From NCBI GenBank assembly GCA_021803035.1, contig JAJZME010000054.1, forward strand, positions 1 to 56,127: a DNA stretch of 56,127 bases, read 5' to 3'. A program made the translations under genes and the position numbers. Below, piece after piece: positions 8,926 to 17,965 of this stretch (positions within the stretch are counted from its first letter, which is position 1; every line of letters begins with the position of its first letter). The notes below the pieces were generated by a model. That model saw only the letters and a program-made list of their open reading frames with translations, made no database searches and had not been told where the DNA came from. This stretch comes from Acidobacteriota bacterium. Its GTDB lineage: Bacteria; Acidobacteriota; Terriglobia; Terriglobales; Acidobacteriaceae.

Positions 8926-9432
8926 TTTGGGTTGTCTTGCACCCGGAGGAGAGTGGCTGGAGCGGACAACCCAGAGAGCCATACCCGCATCCCAAGTTAA
9001 TTGGGCTTCATTAAAACAAAATAATCGACGAGAGTGGTTAGCCCTCGTGCGCTTTTGTGCTGTATTTTGCAGGACTTCCAGTGATTCGCTTTAGCGGCTG
9101 AGTTCGCCGCAATTTTTCCTGTTGACAATTTGGTGGCGGTCAGAGGAGACTGATTAAGTCCCCGGAAGAGGTCCGACCACAGAAAGCGCATTAGCCGAGC
9201 GTGTTCGCCGGATAAGCGCAGTCGAGTGGTCACCTAGCACCGCAGCTCCATCGCGGTGATCACGTGAGGGCGGAGTAAGTCTCAAAGCAGATGTTGCGCA
9301 AGTAGGGATGTTGCGGCGCAAAGCCGCAGAATTCTTGCTGCCCTTCCGAGTGGGCCTCAACCCGCTAACGAGCAGCTATGCGCAAAAACGGAGCTTCAGG
9401 TGAAGCTCGTTCTTCAACTTGTTCGGAGGTAA
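8926..9432. other. Intergenic leader of the first TonB-dependent receptor
   Basis: No protein-coding frame here is convincing. A TTGACA hexamer lies at 9122-9127, but I cannot find a good -10 at the right distance. A predicted GntR operator lies at 9169-9179, and a weaker 8-of-11 copy (CGGTCAGAGGA) at 9137-9147. The receptor's ribosome site GGAGGT lies at the right-hand end (9425-9430). The distance from operator to start codon implies a leader of about 250 bases. Confidence 0.5.
9169..9179. promoter_or_regulatory. Predicted GntR/FadR-type operator upstream of receptor 1
   Basis: AGGTCCGACCA matches TGGTCAGACCA at 9 of 11 positions. It lies about 250 bases upstream of the receptor gene and is the only good copy in this 580-base intergenic region. 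Confidence 0.55.
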
Positions 9433-12400
9433 ATGATGAATAAGTTCCCGCAAGGGCAAAACTATTCGCCAGATCCAGTTCCCATTCCCGTTATAAAGAG
9501 GGCATGTGGAATGCGTGGTTCCTGGCTCCACAGTGCAAAAATGAAGTGGCTGGTGACGATTCTTGCCATCGTGACGCTGGCGCCGTTTGCGGCGCACGCC
9601 CAGATCGGCGCAACGGCGACGATTCAAGGCACAATTACTGATCCCACCGGAGCGGTGATTCCCGGTGCGACGGTTACGGTGACCAACACCGGAACCAACC
9701 AGACATTTGTGCAGAAGACGACAGACGCCGGATTTTACTCCATTGCAGCGCTCCCGATTGGAAAGTACACCCTGAGCGTGACAGCGCGCGGATTCAAGAA
9801 GCTGTTCCACAAGAACATCACCTTGAATGGCATGGAGATTCTGGGCCTCAACCTGAAGTTGACGGTGGGCGCGGCCACAGAGACGGTTACGGTTTCGACG
9901 GCGCCTCCGCCGCTGCAGACGCAGGATGCGACGCTGGGCGCGACTTTGTCTGGCCGGACCTACCGGCAACTGCCCCTGGAGATGGGCGCAGCGGCCAGCC
10001 CCGATCAGCAGCGCGTGACCGACTTCGCGGCTCTGCTGCCCGGCGTCTCGGCCAACGAGACCCACAACAACCAAACCGACGAGCCGATGGTTGTGAATGG
10101 CCAGTCCAACGGCACCGAGATGTACATCGAGGGCATTCCCTTCTCATTCGCCGGCGCCCAGGGCGACCCGCGCTTCATCTGGCCGGCGTTCGGCGTTCAG
10201 GATGTGAGCCAGTTCCAGCTCAAAACTTCGGGATTTTCCGCGGAGTACTTCGGCCTGGATGCGGAGAACTTCGACACCATGGCGGGCACGAACCAGATCC
10301 ATGGATCGGTTTACGATCTTTCCCGCAATACGGCGTTTGACGCGTACGGCTTCCTACCGCCAAAGAGCGTCGTGACCGGCAACATCTACAAACCACCGGA
10401 GCACATGAACGAGTACGGCCTCGACCTTGGCGCACCGATCGTTCGCAACAAGCTGTTCTTCTTCGGCGCGTTTGAAGGCTACCGCTTCTCAACGGTGACC
10501 CCGGCGAACTACAACACCATTCCCACCCAGCAGATGTTCCAGGGCAACTTCAGCCAACTGCTGACCGTGTCCGCCGACAACCCCACGCCGATCCAGATCT
10601 ACGATCCGTTGACGGAAACCTGTTCCACGTCCGCTTGTACGCGCCAGCCGTATCCGAACAACATCATTCCGGCGGGCGAAATCTCTCCCGAAGCGCAGCA
10701 AATGGCGCAGTTCTGGAAGGGGATTAAATACGCCAATTCGAACCTCACCAAGAACTTTCTTGGCGCGTACCCTTACGGCCTGAGCAACTGGGATGGCAGC
10801 GTGCGTCTTGACTACATGCCCAGCAGCAAGCAGACCGTCACTTTCATCCTGGCCACTGGGCGGCAGGGATTGGTCGGCCCGTCGGCCACGACCACGGACA
10901 TGGGCCCGTTCCCGTATAAGACCGCGAAGTACTATCGTCCCATCACCCGCGTGGGCATCCTGGAGGACACCTACACCTTCACCCCGAACCTGATCAACCA
11001 GTTCAAGTACGGCGCTGCGCAATACCATTCGCCGGACTTCAATCCTACCTACGGATTCGGTGCGACCCAGTGGTACGCGTCGAACTGGATGAGCGGCTTG
11101 CCGAGCGGCCAGGCTGGACAGGGATTCCCCGAATCAAAGTTCAGCGGCGATTTCGCTCCGGCCCAGTGGGGCGTCGACGGCGGAAACATCCACGACGAAA
11201 ACAGCTTCAACCTTGTGGATAACGTGCAGTGGGTGCACGGCCGGAACTCCTTCACGTTCGGCGGCGATATCGAGTGGATTGAGGATAACGTCGTGAACCA
11301 GATGGGTGGAAGCGGCCCGGTTACGCTCAACTTCAACGGTGCCCAGACAGCGCAGTTCGTGCCCGGCACTCTGACGCTTGCGAAAGACACAGGTTTGCCA
11401 TTCGCCAGCTACATGATCGGCGCAGTCGACTCGGCCAACTACCAGTACATCGCGCCTATTGCGCAGACGGTCGGCACCCGCTTCCGTCCGTTCGCGCTCT
11501 ATGTCAACGACAACATCAGGGCGACCTCGCACCTCACTGTGAATGCGGGATTGCGCTGGGATTATTTGCCGCCGAACCGCGAAGCAGAAAACCGCTGGTC
11601 GTTCATGAACCCGGCCCTGACGAACCCGGTTACCGGCACGCGGGGCGCGCTGGAGTTTGCCGGCAGATCCATCCCCGGGGTTAGCTGCGACTGCCAGACT
11701 CCTGTGCGGAGCTATCTTGAGAACTTTGGCCCGCGGATCGGTATCGCTTATGAACTGGGCAGCAAGACGGTGCTTCGCGCCTCCTACGGCGTGTATTACT
11801 CAACCGGCAATGGCGGCGGCGGCGTGAATGCCGGGCCACCCGACAATCCTGGCTTCTCGTCGACGGTGAATGCCTCAAGCCAGGGCTACGATCTGCCCGC
11901 GTTCTATCTGAACAGCAATCCGCAAGCTACGAGCGGCCCAGGTGCTGTCGGGAATACCTATGACGGGGGCTCCGTTCAGGGCATTGCCAACAATCCCAAC
12001 AACACAGCCTTCGGCGGTGGTCTGCCTGGAACCGGCATCCCGGTCCTTCCCATCTATAGCGAAGCGTTTGACACCTACTATTCAACCAGTCCCAACCAGT
12101 ATCGCGGGGAGGGAACGGTTGACTACGTCGATCCCTATTACGGTGACCGCGCTCCGGAATACGAGGGCTGGTCATTCGGCTTCCAGCGGCTGCTGACGTC
12201 GAATATTACGGCGACCGTAAGCTGGGTGGGCAACGAGGGGCACTTCATTCCTGCCAGCGGAAATCCGCGCGGGCTGTACAGCAACGGCCTGAACCCCAAA
12301 TATCTGGGTCTGGGCAGCACCTTGAGTCAGAAGGCTACCGACACGAACACTCCGGGCGGCTTGCCGTATACGAGCTTCCTCAATTCCACCGGATCAGTGG

Positions 12401-13296
12401 CACAGGCACTGCTTCCGTACCCGCAGTACACGGGCGTCAAGGATGAGGAACAGGCTTCAGGCAACTCGTTCTACAACGCGCTGCAGCTTACCATCACGCA
12501 GCGCGCCACGCGCGGCCTGACCTACTCGCTGAACTACACCTGGAGCAAGAACATGGACGACCTGGGCCCGTTCCGCTCCGGCTATGCTCTTCCGCCGGGA
12601 ACGGTCTACGGCACCAACCAGGGGTTTGCGCAAGATGCCATTGACCGCTCGTTGAGCGCGATCGACGTCCCCAATATCCTGCAAATCTACGGTGTCTACA
12701 ATCTGCCTTTTGGAAAAGGACACTGGGGTGGCAGCAATCCTGTTGTAAGCGACGTTATCGGCGGATGGTCGCTGGCGCCGATCTTTACCTACCACTCCGG
12801 CAACCCGCTGCAAATCACCAGCGGCAATTGCGACACGCCGGGACAGGGCCAGTGTATGCCGATTTACGCTCCGAGCTTCAGCGGGTCGGCGCGTCAGAAC
12901 GGTGCATGGGGCCACGGCGCCACCGCGGCTACACTGGGTCAGATTCAATACATCAACCCGAAGGCCTTCGAGACCACAAGCCAACTCGCCAATCCTTACG
13001 TGATCGGCAACGTTGCACGCATTGGAGCCGATGGCCTGTTTGCTCCGGGCAACTACAACTGGCAGGGTAGCTTGCGGCGGACCTTCAACCTGGTGCCGAG
13101 TGATCGCGTGAAGCTCGTGTTTGAAGCCGACGTGTTCAACGCCAGCAATCACGTGTTGTTTGGCAGCACCTCATCGAACTACACCAGCAAGATCGGGCAG
13201 GAAGTCACCGATAACGGCTCTCCAAAGCTCGGTATCGTCAGTGGCCAGGCGAACCAGCCGCGCCAGTGGCAGTTCGAAGGGCACATCAACTTCTAA
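9433..13296 (+). CDS. TonB-dependent receptor, Oar-like, with carboxypeptidase-regulatory-like domain
   Basis: A 1287-residue outer-membrane receptor. The start at 9433 (ATGATG, so 9436 is equally possible) has a strong GGAGGT site. About 36 hydrophilic residues precede the hydrophobic signal core, which ends AHAQ near residue 57. A carboxypeptidase-regulatory-like beta-sandwich (about 60-145) follows, then a plug-like region (about 150-270), then a long beta-barrel ending in an aromatic residue (HINF), as usual for outer-membrane proteins. Size and layout match the Oar-like receptors of Acidobacteria. Its position between the polygalacturonase and the tagaturonate epimerase, plus a predicted GntR operator upstream, suggests uptake of pectin oligomers. 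The substrate is inferred from context only. A 20-bp terminator closes it. Confidence 0.9.
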   Translation: MMNKFPQGQNYSPDPVPIPVIKRACGMRGSWLHSAKMKWLVTILAIVTLAPFAAHAQIGATATIQGTITDPTGAVIPGATVTVTNTGTNQTFVQKTTDAGFYSIAALPIGKYTLSVTARGFKKLFHKNITLNGMEILGLNLKLTVGAATETVTVSTAPPPLQTQDATLGATLSGRTYRQLPLEMGAAASPDQQRVTDFAALLPGVSANETHNNQTDEPMVVNGQSNGTEMYIEGIPFSFAGAQGDPRFIWPAFGVQDVSQFQLKTSGFSAEYFGLDAENFDTMAGTNQIHGSVYDLSRNTAFDAYGFLPPKSVVTGNIYKPPEHMNEYGLDLGAPIVRNKLFFFGAFEGYRFSTVTPANYNTIPTQQMFQGNFSQLLTVSADNPTPIQIYDPLTETCSTSACTRQPYPNNIIPAGEISPEAQQMAQFWKGIKYANSNLTKNFLGAYPYGLSNWDGSVRLDYMPSSKQTVTFILATGRQGLVGPSATTTDMGPFPYKTAKYYRPITRVGILEDTYTFTPNLINQFKYGAAQYHSPDFNPTYGFGATQWYASNWMSGLPSGQAGQGFPESKFSGDFAPAQWGVDGGNIHDENSFNLVDNVQWVHGRNSFTFGGDIEWIEDNVVNQMGGSGPVTLNFNGAQTAQFVPGTLTLAKDTGLPFASYMIGAVDSANYQYIAPIAQTVGTRFRPFALYVNDNIRATSHLTVNAGLRWDYLPPNREAENRWSFMNPALTNPVTGTRGALEFAGRSIPGVSCDCQTPVRSYLENFGPRIGIAYELGSKTVLRASYGVYYSTGNGGGGVNAGPPDNPGFSSTVNASSQGYDLPAFYLNSNPQATSGPGAVGNTYDGGSVQGIANNPNNTAFGGGLPGTGIPVLPIYSEAFDTYYSTSPNQYRGEGTVDYVDPYYGDRAPEYEGWSFGFQRLLTSNITATVSWVGNEGHFIPASGNPRGLYSNGLNPKYLGLGSTLSQKATDTNTPGGLPYTSFLNSTGSVAQALLPYPQYTGVKDEEQASGNSFYNALQLTITQRATRGLTYSLNYTWSKNMDDLGPFRSGYALPPGTVYGTNQGFAQDAIDRSLSAIDVPNILQIYGVYNLPFGKGHWGGSNPVVSDVIGGWSLAPIFTYHSGNPLQITSGNCDTPGQGQCMPIYAPSFSGSARQNGAWGHGATAATLGQIQYINPKAFETTSQLANPYVIGNVARIGADGLFAPGNYNWQGSLRRTFNLVPSDRVKLVFEADVFNASNHVLFGSTSSNYTSKIGQEVTDNGSPKLGIVSGQANQPRQWQFEGHINF

Positions 13297-13328
13297 GACT
13301 GTACGAACACAGAAACCCACAACTGGAT

Positions 13329-13381
13329 GCCCGGTTCGGCAGCTCCTCTCCGGAGGAGCTGCCGAACCGGGCGCTTTTTTT
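13329..13381 (+). terminator. Strong intrinsic terminator after receptor 1
   Basis: A perfect 20-bp stem (13329-13348 with 13353-13372) has a TCCG loop and is followed by seven T (13375-13381). It lies 33 bases beyond the receptor stop codon and separates it from the convergent uxaE gene. Confidence 0.92.
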
Positions 13382-13479
13382 GTGGATGGTTGCGGAAGGT
13401 GCTTATAGGCGGGGACGAACAGGCGGCGCGCCGCGGCTACCGCAAGCGGCCGCGCCGAAGGGTGCTTATCGAGGCGTGC

Positions 13480-14751
13480 TTATCCTTTACGACCCAAAAA
13501 GACGGGAGCGATGTGACGGTCGTAGAGGTTTTCCGTTACGTTGCGCGCGATGACGGCTTCGTTGGCTTCGAGCAGGTCCAGATAACGGCTTCCCATTTTG
13601 GCGGCGATTTTGTAGCCCACATGCAGCAGCTGGCGCAGGCTGCTGTTGTAGGCCGGCGCGCTCTCCACATGGCGCAGTGCGGAAGTGTACTGCGCGGAGG
13701 ACCAGGCGCGGACTTCATTGGGTGCGGGCAGCTTGGCCGGGTCGATGTCGATGACCGTGGCGTAAGGGGCGCAAAGCTCCTCGCGGTGTGCGTACGCCTC
13801 GGCGTAAATCTCCTTGGCCAGCGCCAGCGCGTCGCCACCGGCTTCGGCAAGGCCGATCAGCTCTTCGAGCCAGGTGGTTCCGGCGGTCTTGAGGTGCACG
13901 CCCACGTCGAAACGCTTCATCGACGCATGAATCGCCGGGTAGATTGAGAACTTGTCGCTGCCCGAGTGTACGCTCAGCTTCAGGTCTTTGGGCAGTCCGA
14001 AATGCTCCACGGCGTAGGCGATAGCGGCGATGTCGAGGGCAAACTCGCGCTCGAACTGGGCCACATCGCCCACGTAGTCCACTCCCTTGTTGAAGCGACC
14101 GCTGAACTTGGGGGCAATGGTGCGCACCGGGATGCCTTCGTCGGCGATGGCGGCAAGGATAATGAGCAGCTCGACCGGGCTCTGCGCGATGTCGGTTTCG
14201 TCCATCGAAACCTCGGGGATGAAGTTGCCTTCACCTTTGGCCTTCAGGACCGTCCGGTATACCTCGCCGGCCTTTTTCACGGCCCCCAGGAACTTTTGCG
14301 CGGTTTGGGTGAGGCTTTCCAGCGTAATGGCGTCGCTCTCTTCCGCGCCGGCCAACTGGATGGTGCCGAGCAGGTCGCGGTGCCGCTTGACGAAGCTTTC
14401 AATGTCGGCCGCGGGAGCGGGCTGGCCGATGAAGTCGGCCACGTCGATGGTGAAGAAGTCGCAGGCGCTCATGAAGCGGCCCACGGTTTCGAGCGTGATG
14501 TGATCGGCATCGCAGAAATAAGGATGCTTCCACTGAAGGGCCTTGACGGCGGCATCGGCCGCCTGGCGCGCCGAGGAAGGCTCGGAGCCGATGATCGCAT
14601 GCTCGCGATTCGACTTGTTCCAGACGGGAATCACTTCAACGCCTGCATTGAGAGCCTGGACGCAGGCCTGCAACTGGGCCTTGGCCTGATGCGCGAACCT
14701 GTCGCCTGTGCCCACGGAATACTTGCCGAGTTTCAACACGCTGTTCTCCAT
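13480..14751 (-). CDS. uxaE: D-tagaturonate epimerase (UxaE family)
   Basis: A 423-residue cytoplasmic protein of the UxaE family, described first in Thermotoga. It interconverts D-tagaturonate and D-fructuronate, so galacturonate can enter the glucuronate branch without tagaturonate reductase. No signal peptide is present. The ATG at 14751 has an AGGAG ribosome site 7 bases upstream. Assignment rests on overall resemblance across the whole length, including the N-terminal KYSVGTGDRFAHQ region, the VHSGSDKFS segment and the HxKTAGTTWLEE segment; I did not map catalytic residues. Placement in a pectinase locus and divergence from a GntR regulator fit the role strongly. The isomerase UxaC and the steps after fructuronate are not in this window. 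A TATACT -10 and a predicted operator lie upstream, giving a leader of about 300 bases. Confidence 0.85.
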   Translation of the reverse strand: MENSVLKLGKYSVGTGDRFAHQAKAQLQACVQALNAGVEVIPVWNKSNREHAIIGSEPSSARQAADAAVKALQWKHPYFCDADHITLETVGRFMSACDFFTIDVADFIGQPAPAADIESFVKRHRDLLGTIQLAGAEESDAITLESLTQTAQKFLGAVKKAGEVYRTVLKAKGEGNFIPEVSMDETDIAQSPVELLIILAAIADEGIPVRTIAPKFSGRFNKGVDYVGDVAQFEREFALDIAAIAYAVEHFGLPKDLKLSVHSGSDKFSIYPAIHASMKRFDVGVHLKTAGTTWLEELIGLAEAGGDALALAKEIYAEAYAHREELCAPYATVIDIDPAKLPAPNEVRAWSSAQYTSALRHVESAPAYNSSLRQLLHVGYKIAAKMGSRYLDLLEANEAVIARNVTENLYDRHIAPVFLGRKG

Positions 14752-15065
14752 ATTTGCTCCTGATTCAAAATCGCTTGAGGCGCGTTCAAAGCCCCAGATT
14801 AGAAACTGAAAATCCAGGCACGCCGCGGAGGCTGATCCTATGCCTGGACGAACAACCGCACGGCGGGATCATCCGCGGCAGTCCGTGCGCCTGCTGCTGC
14901 CTTATGACGTCAAACTCCTGCTCCGCAGCCTGGAAATGGCCATCTGAGGGCGAGATTGTTTACTGCGATCATGAGCTGCCGTAGAGCAGGTATCGCGCGG
15001 CCGATTTTCCGGTTCGGGCGCCTGTATTCCCCGGGCCTGGCCCTGCCGCCGCCGACCCTCTTGAA

Positions 15066-15076
15066 AGGTCAGACCA
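15066..15076. promoter_or_regulatory. Predicted GntR/FadR-type operator (uxaE / gntR region)
   Basis: AGGTCAGACCA matches the palindrome TGGTCAGACCA at 10 of 11 positions. On the minus strand it begins about 5 bases downstream of a TATACT -10 hexamer (15086-15081), so a bound protein would cover the likely start of the uxaE transcript. It also lies upstream of the regulator gene, so it may serve both directions. Confidence 0.65.
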
Positions 15077-15080
15077 CATT

Positions 15081-15086
15081 AGTATA
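15081..15086 (-). promoter_or_regulatory. Candidate -10 element for uxaE
   Basis: TATACT on the minus strand next to the operator. No good -35 is visible at 16-18 bases, so this promoter is weaker evidence than the others. Confidence 0.4.
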
Positions 15087-15150
15087 CCTTTGCAGGCAGG
15101 CGGCCGCCACGATGGATGGCGGCAAATTTCCGGCCGCGCGGTGTCTTTCT

Positions 15151-15179
15151 TTGGAAAGCTTTGTGCAGCCGGTGATAAT
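15151..15179 (+). promoter_or_regulatory. Sigma-70-type promoter for the GntR regulator
   Basis: TTGGAA (15151-15156), a 17-base spacer and GATAAT (15174-15179). Transcription would start near 15186, about 42 bases before the regulator start codon. The rest of the 14752-15227 intergenic region shows no further gene. Confidence 0.6.
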
Positions 15180-15227
15180 CTCGTTGTTATTACGTATTCT
15201 TCGGCCCTTCGACAGGAATGATGGCAT

Positions 15228-15992
15228 ATGCTGCAGACTAAACAAGACACTCCGGATACATATAGGGCCATGCAAGTCGTGAACCACGTGCGCTCTCTCA
15301 TTGAGAACGGCACGCTGCAACCGGGCGACAAGATTCCGCCGGAGCGCGAATTGGCGCGATCGCTCAAGATCAGCCGCGCCAGCCTTCGCACCGGGATTGG
15401 TTACCTGGCTGCCATGGGGGTCATGAAGATCCGGCATGGCGTGGGCACGTTCGTAGCCGACGGCCCGCCCGATCTAGGCAAGGCTTCACTGAGCTTTATG
15501 GGGGCGCTGCACGGGTTTCAGTCCTGGCAGATGTTTGAAGCCCGCATTTTGCTGGAAAGCAATCTTGCCGCGCTCGCCGCCGAGCGCGGCAAGGAAGAGC
15601 ATCATGCGGCGCTGGCTGAAGAGGTTGCCGAGATGTTTGCGGCGGTGCGCAGCCCCTCCGATTACCTCATCCACGACGTTCTGTTCCACCGGATTGTCGC
15701 CCAGGCGTCGGGCAACCCGATATTGGCTGCGATCATGGAAACGGTTACATCGTCGATGTACGACAAGCGCCGCAAGACGGTGGAACACGCGATCGATCTG
15801 CACGAGTCGGCGGAGATGCATCGCGCCATCTATCGCGCCATACGCGCCCACGATGCGGAGGAAGCCCGCAGGCTGATGGAAAAACATCTGCTGATGGCCC
15901 AAACCGCACAGGGCATGGAGCGCCCGACCGGCCGCAAGGCGTCGGCACGCGCCGCCAAGGATGGCCGCGCGCGGGCGAAAGCGGCAGACTGA
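15228..15992 (+). CDS. GntR-family transcriptional regulator, FadR subfamily (FCD domain)
   Basis: A 254-residue regulator. The N-terminal winged helix-turn-helix (about 12-80) shows the GntR pattern PGDKIPPERELARSLKISRASLR. The C-terminal all-helical FCD domain (about 100-235) carries the usual metal/ligand-site pattern, with HDVLFHR and later HRAIYRAI and HLLMAQ segments. The last 25 residues are a basic Arg/Lys/Ala-rich tail. FadR-subfamily proteins bind TGGTnnnACCA-like palindromes and respond to organic acids. Six such palindromes occur in the intergenic regions of this locus, so it is probably the local pectin/galacturonate regulator, likely a repressor released by a hexuronate intermediate. 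The effector is an inference. It is divergent from uxaE and has its own promoter. Confidence 0.9.
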   Translation: MLQTKQDTPDTYRAMQVVNHVRSLIENGTLQPGDKIPPERELARSLKISRASLRTGIGYLAAMGVMKIRHGVGTFVADGPPDLGKASLSFMGALHGFQSWQMFEARILLESNLAALAAERGKEEHHAALAEEVAEMFAAVRSPSDYLIHDVLFHRIVAQASGNPILAAIMETVTSSMYDKRRKTVEHAIDLHESAEMHRAIYRAIRAHDAEEARRLMEKHLLMAQTAQGMERPTGRKASARAAKDGRARAKAAD

Positions 15993-16057
15993 TCAGCGGC
16001 CGGCTGCTCCCGGTGTCCCGTCGGGGAACCCAGAAGCGGCCGGTGCGCGGCTACGGG

Positions 16058-17680
16058 CTATGTTCCCGGCTGGACATAGGGGACCTGCTCGACCAGGCGG
16101 CGTTGTCTTCCACGCGGATCGTCGACGAGCTTCGGCGGCAGATTGAAACTCATTGTGGGCCGGTGGATCAGGTTGTAGGGGCGCCAATGGGGCAGGCCGG
16201 GGTGGTTGGGGTCGCCGGTGCGGGCAAACACAATGCATGTTTCGCTCATGATTTCCGCCATCTGTTGCGCTCCCGAGCCGTCGCCGGTCATGCCCGGCGC
16301 TACGGCCACGTTATCCAGATTCAGGGGAATGTCGAGGGTGTGCGGAGCGCCCCATTTGCCGCCGTCGATGGGCGTGCGCCAATCTAACTGGTAAACCCAT
16401 GTGGAAGCCGCTCCGGCGGGCTGTTCGGCGCGGCGCTCGGCTTCGATGAGCTGCGGGCGCCAGGAGCGGAACGCGGTCGTGACGGCGAAGAAGACGTCGG
16501 AAGCGGTGTAGTGCGGAAACCACGCACGGTAGTCGTGAATGATCTCGCTCAGCTTCAGGTCACCCAAAAACTGTCTGTAATGCTCGAGCTGGGCGGGCAG
16601 CGTTTCCCAGGTAAGACTGAAGGTGGACGGATCACGGTCGCCGATCAGGAAGCGCGTTTCGTCGTGGGTGTTGCCCATGATCATCGGGATGGCGGCGGAG
16701 AGCGGCGGCGCGTCGGGATCGAAGGGATTCCTGAGCAGGTTGCGGTCGTCCATCACCGGCCCGTAGTAGCCGGCCGCATGGTAGACGGCAATCAGCCGTT
16801 CCATGGGCATGGTCCGTATCTCGTCGATGCGGCTGAGGGGCAGGTCGAGCGCGGCCAGAACCGCGCGGCTGCGCTTGGTCGCCGATTCGCGCCGCGAAGC
16901 GGTCACCTGCTCGCCGCTCATGCTGATCACGCGCTGGAAGACTCCTTTTGCGGCGGGCATATCCATCAGCGTGGCGCACTTGGCGCCGCCGCCGGACTGG
17001 CCGAAGATCAGCACCCGGCTGGGATCGCCGCCGAACTCCTCGATGTTGTCGCGCACCCACTTGAGGGCCAGCACCAGGTCCAGCATGCCGGCGTTGCCGG
17101 AGTCTTCAAAGCCCGGCGCCAGATCGGCCAGGTAGAGAAAGCCGAAGAGGTTGAGGCGGTGATTCACCGTCACGACAACGACATCGCCCTTGTGGCAGAG
17201 GTTGACCCCGTTGTAGAGCACATTGTTGGCGGAGCCATTGTCGTACCCGCCGCCGTGAATATAGACCATCACGGGGCGCTTGCCGCCGTCGCGCAAGGCG
17301 GGAGTCCAGACGTTCAGGTAGAGGCAGTCTTCGCTGATCGGGCCCACGTCGGGCGGGAGGTAATAGCCCGGGTGCCGATGGGAGGAAAAATGGAACGTTG
17401 GCTGCGGCGCGCGAGGGCCAAACTGGGTCGCGTCCCTGACTCCGCTCCAGGGACGGGGTGGAACGGGCGCCTTAAAGCGGCGCGGCGCCGTGTCGGCTCC
17501 ATAAGGAATGCCCTTGAAGGCGTAGATGCCGCGATCCATGAAGCCACGGATGCGGCCTGAGGTGATGGTTGCTTGCGGCGCGGCGGCCGTTCCGGCCCAG
17601 GCCACGGCACGCAGGGTGTCGCTTGCGCAGACCGCTCCGGCGCAATAAGCCGATTGCTTCAGAAGTTCCCGGCGATTCAT
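16058..17680 (-). CDS. Secreted type-B carboxylesterase
   Basis: A 540-residue alpha/beta-hydrolase of the carboxylesterase type B family. The ATG at 17680 gives a Tat-like signal (MNRRELLKQS) and is preferred to an in-frame TTG at 17692. The oxyanion-hole motif YIHGGGY, the nucleophile Ser229 in GQSGGG, Glu341 in HDETRF and His447 in GAPHTLDI make a complete catalytic triad. The SEDCLYLNVW family signature is also present. In a pectin locus the likely substrate is an acetyl or feruloyl ester on pectin, but the family is broad and this is a context inference. It is divergent from the second receptor and shares a regulatory region with two predicted operators, one of which (17823-17833) lies on its side. 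Confidence 0.9.
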   Translation of the reverse strand: MNRRELLKQSAYCAGAVCASDTLRAVAWAGTAAAPQATITSGRIRGFMDRGIYAFKGIPYGADTAPRRFKAPVPPRPWSGVRDATQFGPRAPQPTFHFSSHRHPGYYLPPDVGPISEDCLYLNVWTPALRDGGKRPVMVYIHGGGYDNGSANNVLYNGVNLCHKGDVVVVTVNHRLNLFGFLYLADLAPGFEDSGNAGMLDLVLALKWVRDNIEEFGGDPSRVLIFGQSGGGAKCATLMDMPAAKGVFQRVISMSGEQVTASRRESATKRSRAVLAALDLPLSRIDEIRTMPMERLIAVYHAAGYYGPVMDDRNLLRNPFDPDAPPLSAAIPMIMGNTHDETRFLIGDRDPSTFSLTWETLPAQLEHYRQFLGDLKLSEIIHDYRAWFPHYTASDVFFAVTTAFRSWRPQLIEAERRAEQPAGAASTWVYQLDWRTPIDGGKWGAPHTLDIPLNLDNVAVAPGMTGDGSGAQQMAEIMSETCIVFARTGDPNHPGLPHWRPYNLIHRPTMSFNLPPKLVDDPRGRQRRLVEQVPYVQPGT

Positions 17681-17822
17681 CTTCGATTCCAATCCGCATC
17701 CACGGGGCTATGCCGGGTCTCTTGTCCCGGGGACAAAGCTTGCTGCTTTACCGCCTTGGGAAGCTAGGTTCAGAAGCTAGGTTCAACGGAGCCATCCTAA
17801 AGCTTCCGCCGGCGTTCCGCAA

Positions 17823-17833
17823 TGGTCAGGCCA
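17823..17833. promoter_or_regulatory. Predicted GntR/FadR-type operator (esterase side)
   Basis: TGGTCAGGCCA matches TGGTCAGACCA at 10 of 11 positions. It lies about 143 bases upstream of the carboxylesterase start codon. No convincing minus-strand promoter could be assigned next to it. Confidence 0.55.
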
Positions 17834-17913
17834 CAGTCGCGGGCCAGGAGAGATGAGTTCTGTTCCATGTGCACAAAAGGGCTTCATGGATCGATCGCAA
17901 AAGCGTTTCTCAA

Positions 17914-17942
17914 TTGACATTTTGCAGAAATATGCATACAAT
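17914..17942 (+). promoter_or_regulatory. Near-consensus sigma-70 promoter for receptor 2
   Basis: A perfect TTGACA (17914-17919), a 17-base spacer and TACAAT (17937-17942). The start of transcription would be near 17949. The exact palindrome TGGTCAGACCA lies about 17-27 bases downstream of that point, a classic repressor position. Confidence 0.8.
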
Positions 17943-17965
17943 ACTGCACTTTTACTTTCGTCTGC

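Noticed and set aside
15079..15090. UxuR/ExuR-like word (TTAGTATACCTT) next to the uxaE operator
   Set aside because: Only partly matches TTGGTATACCAA, and it is better explained as the uxaE -10 element.
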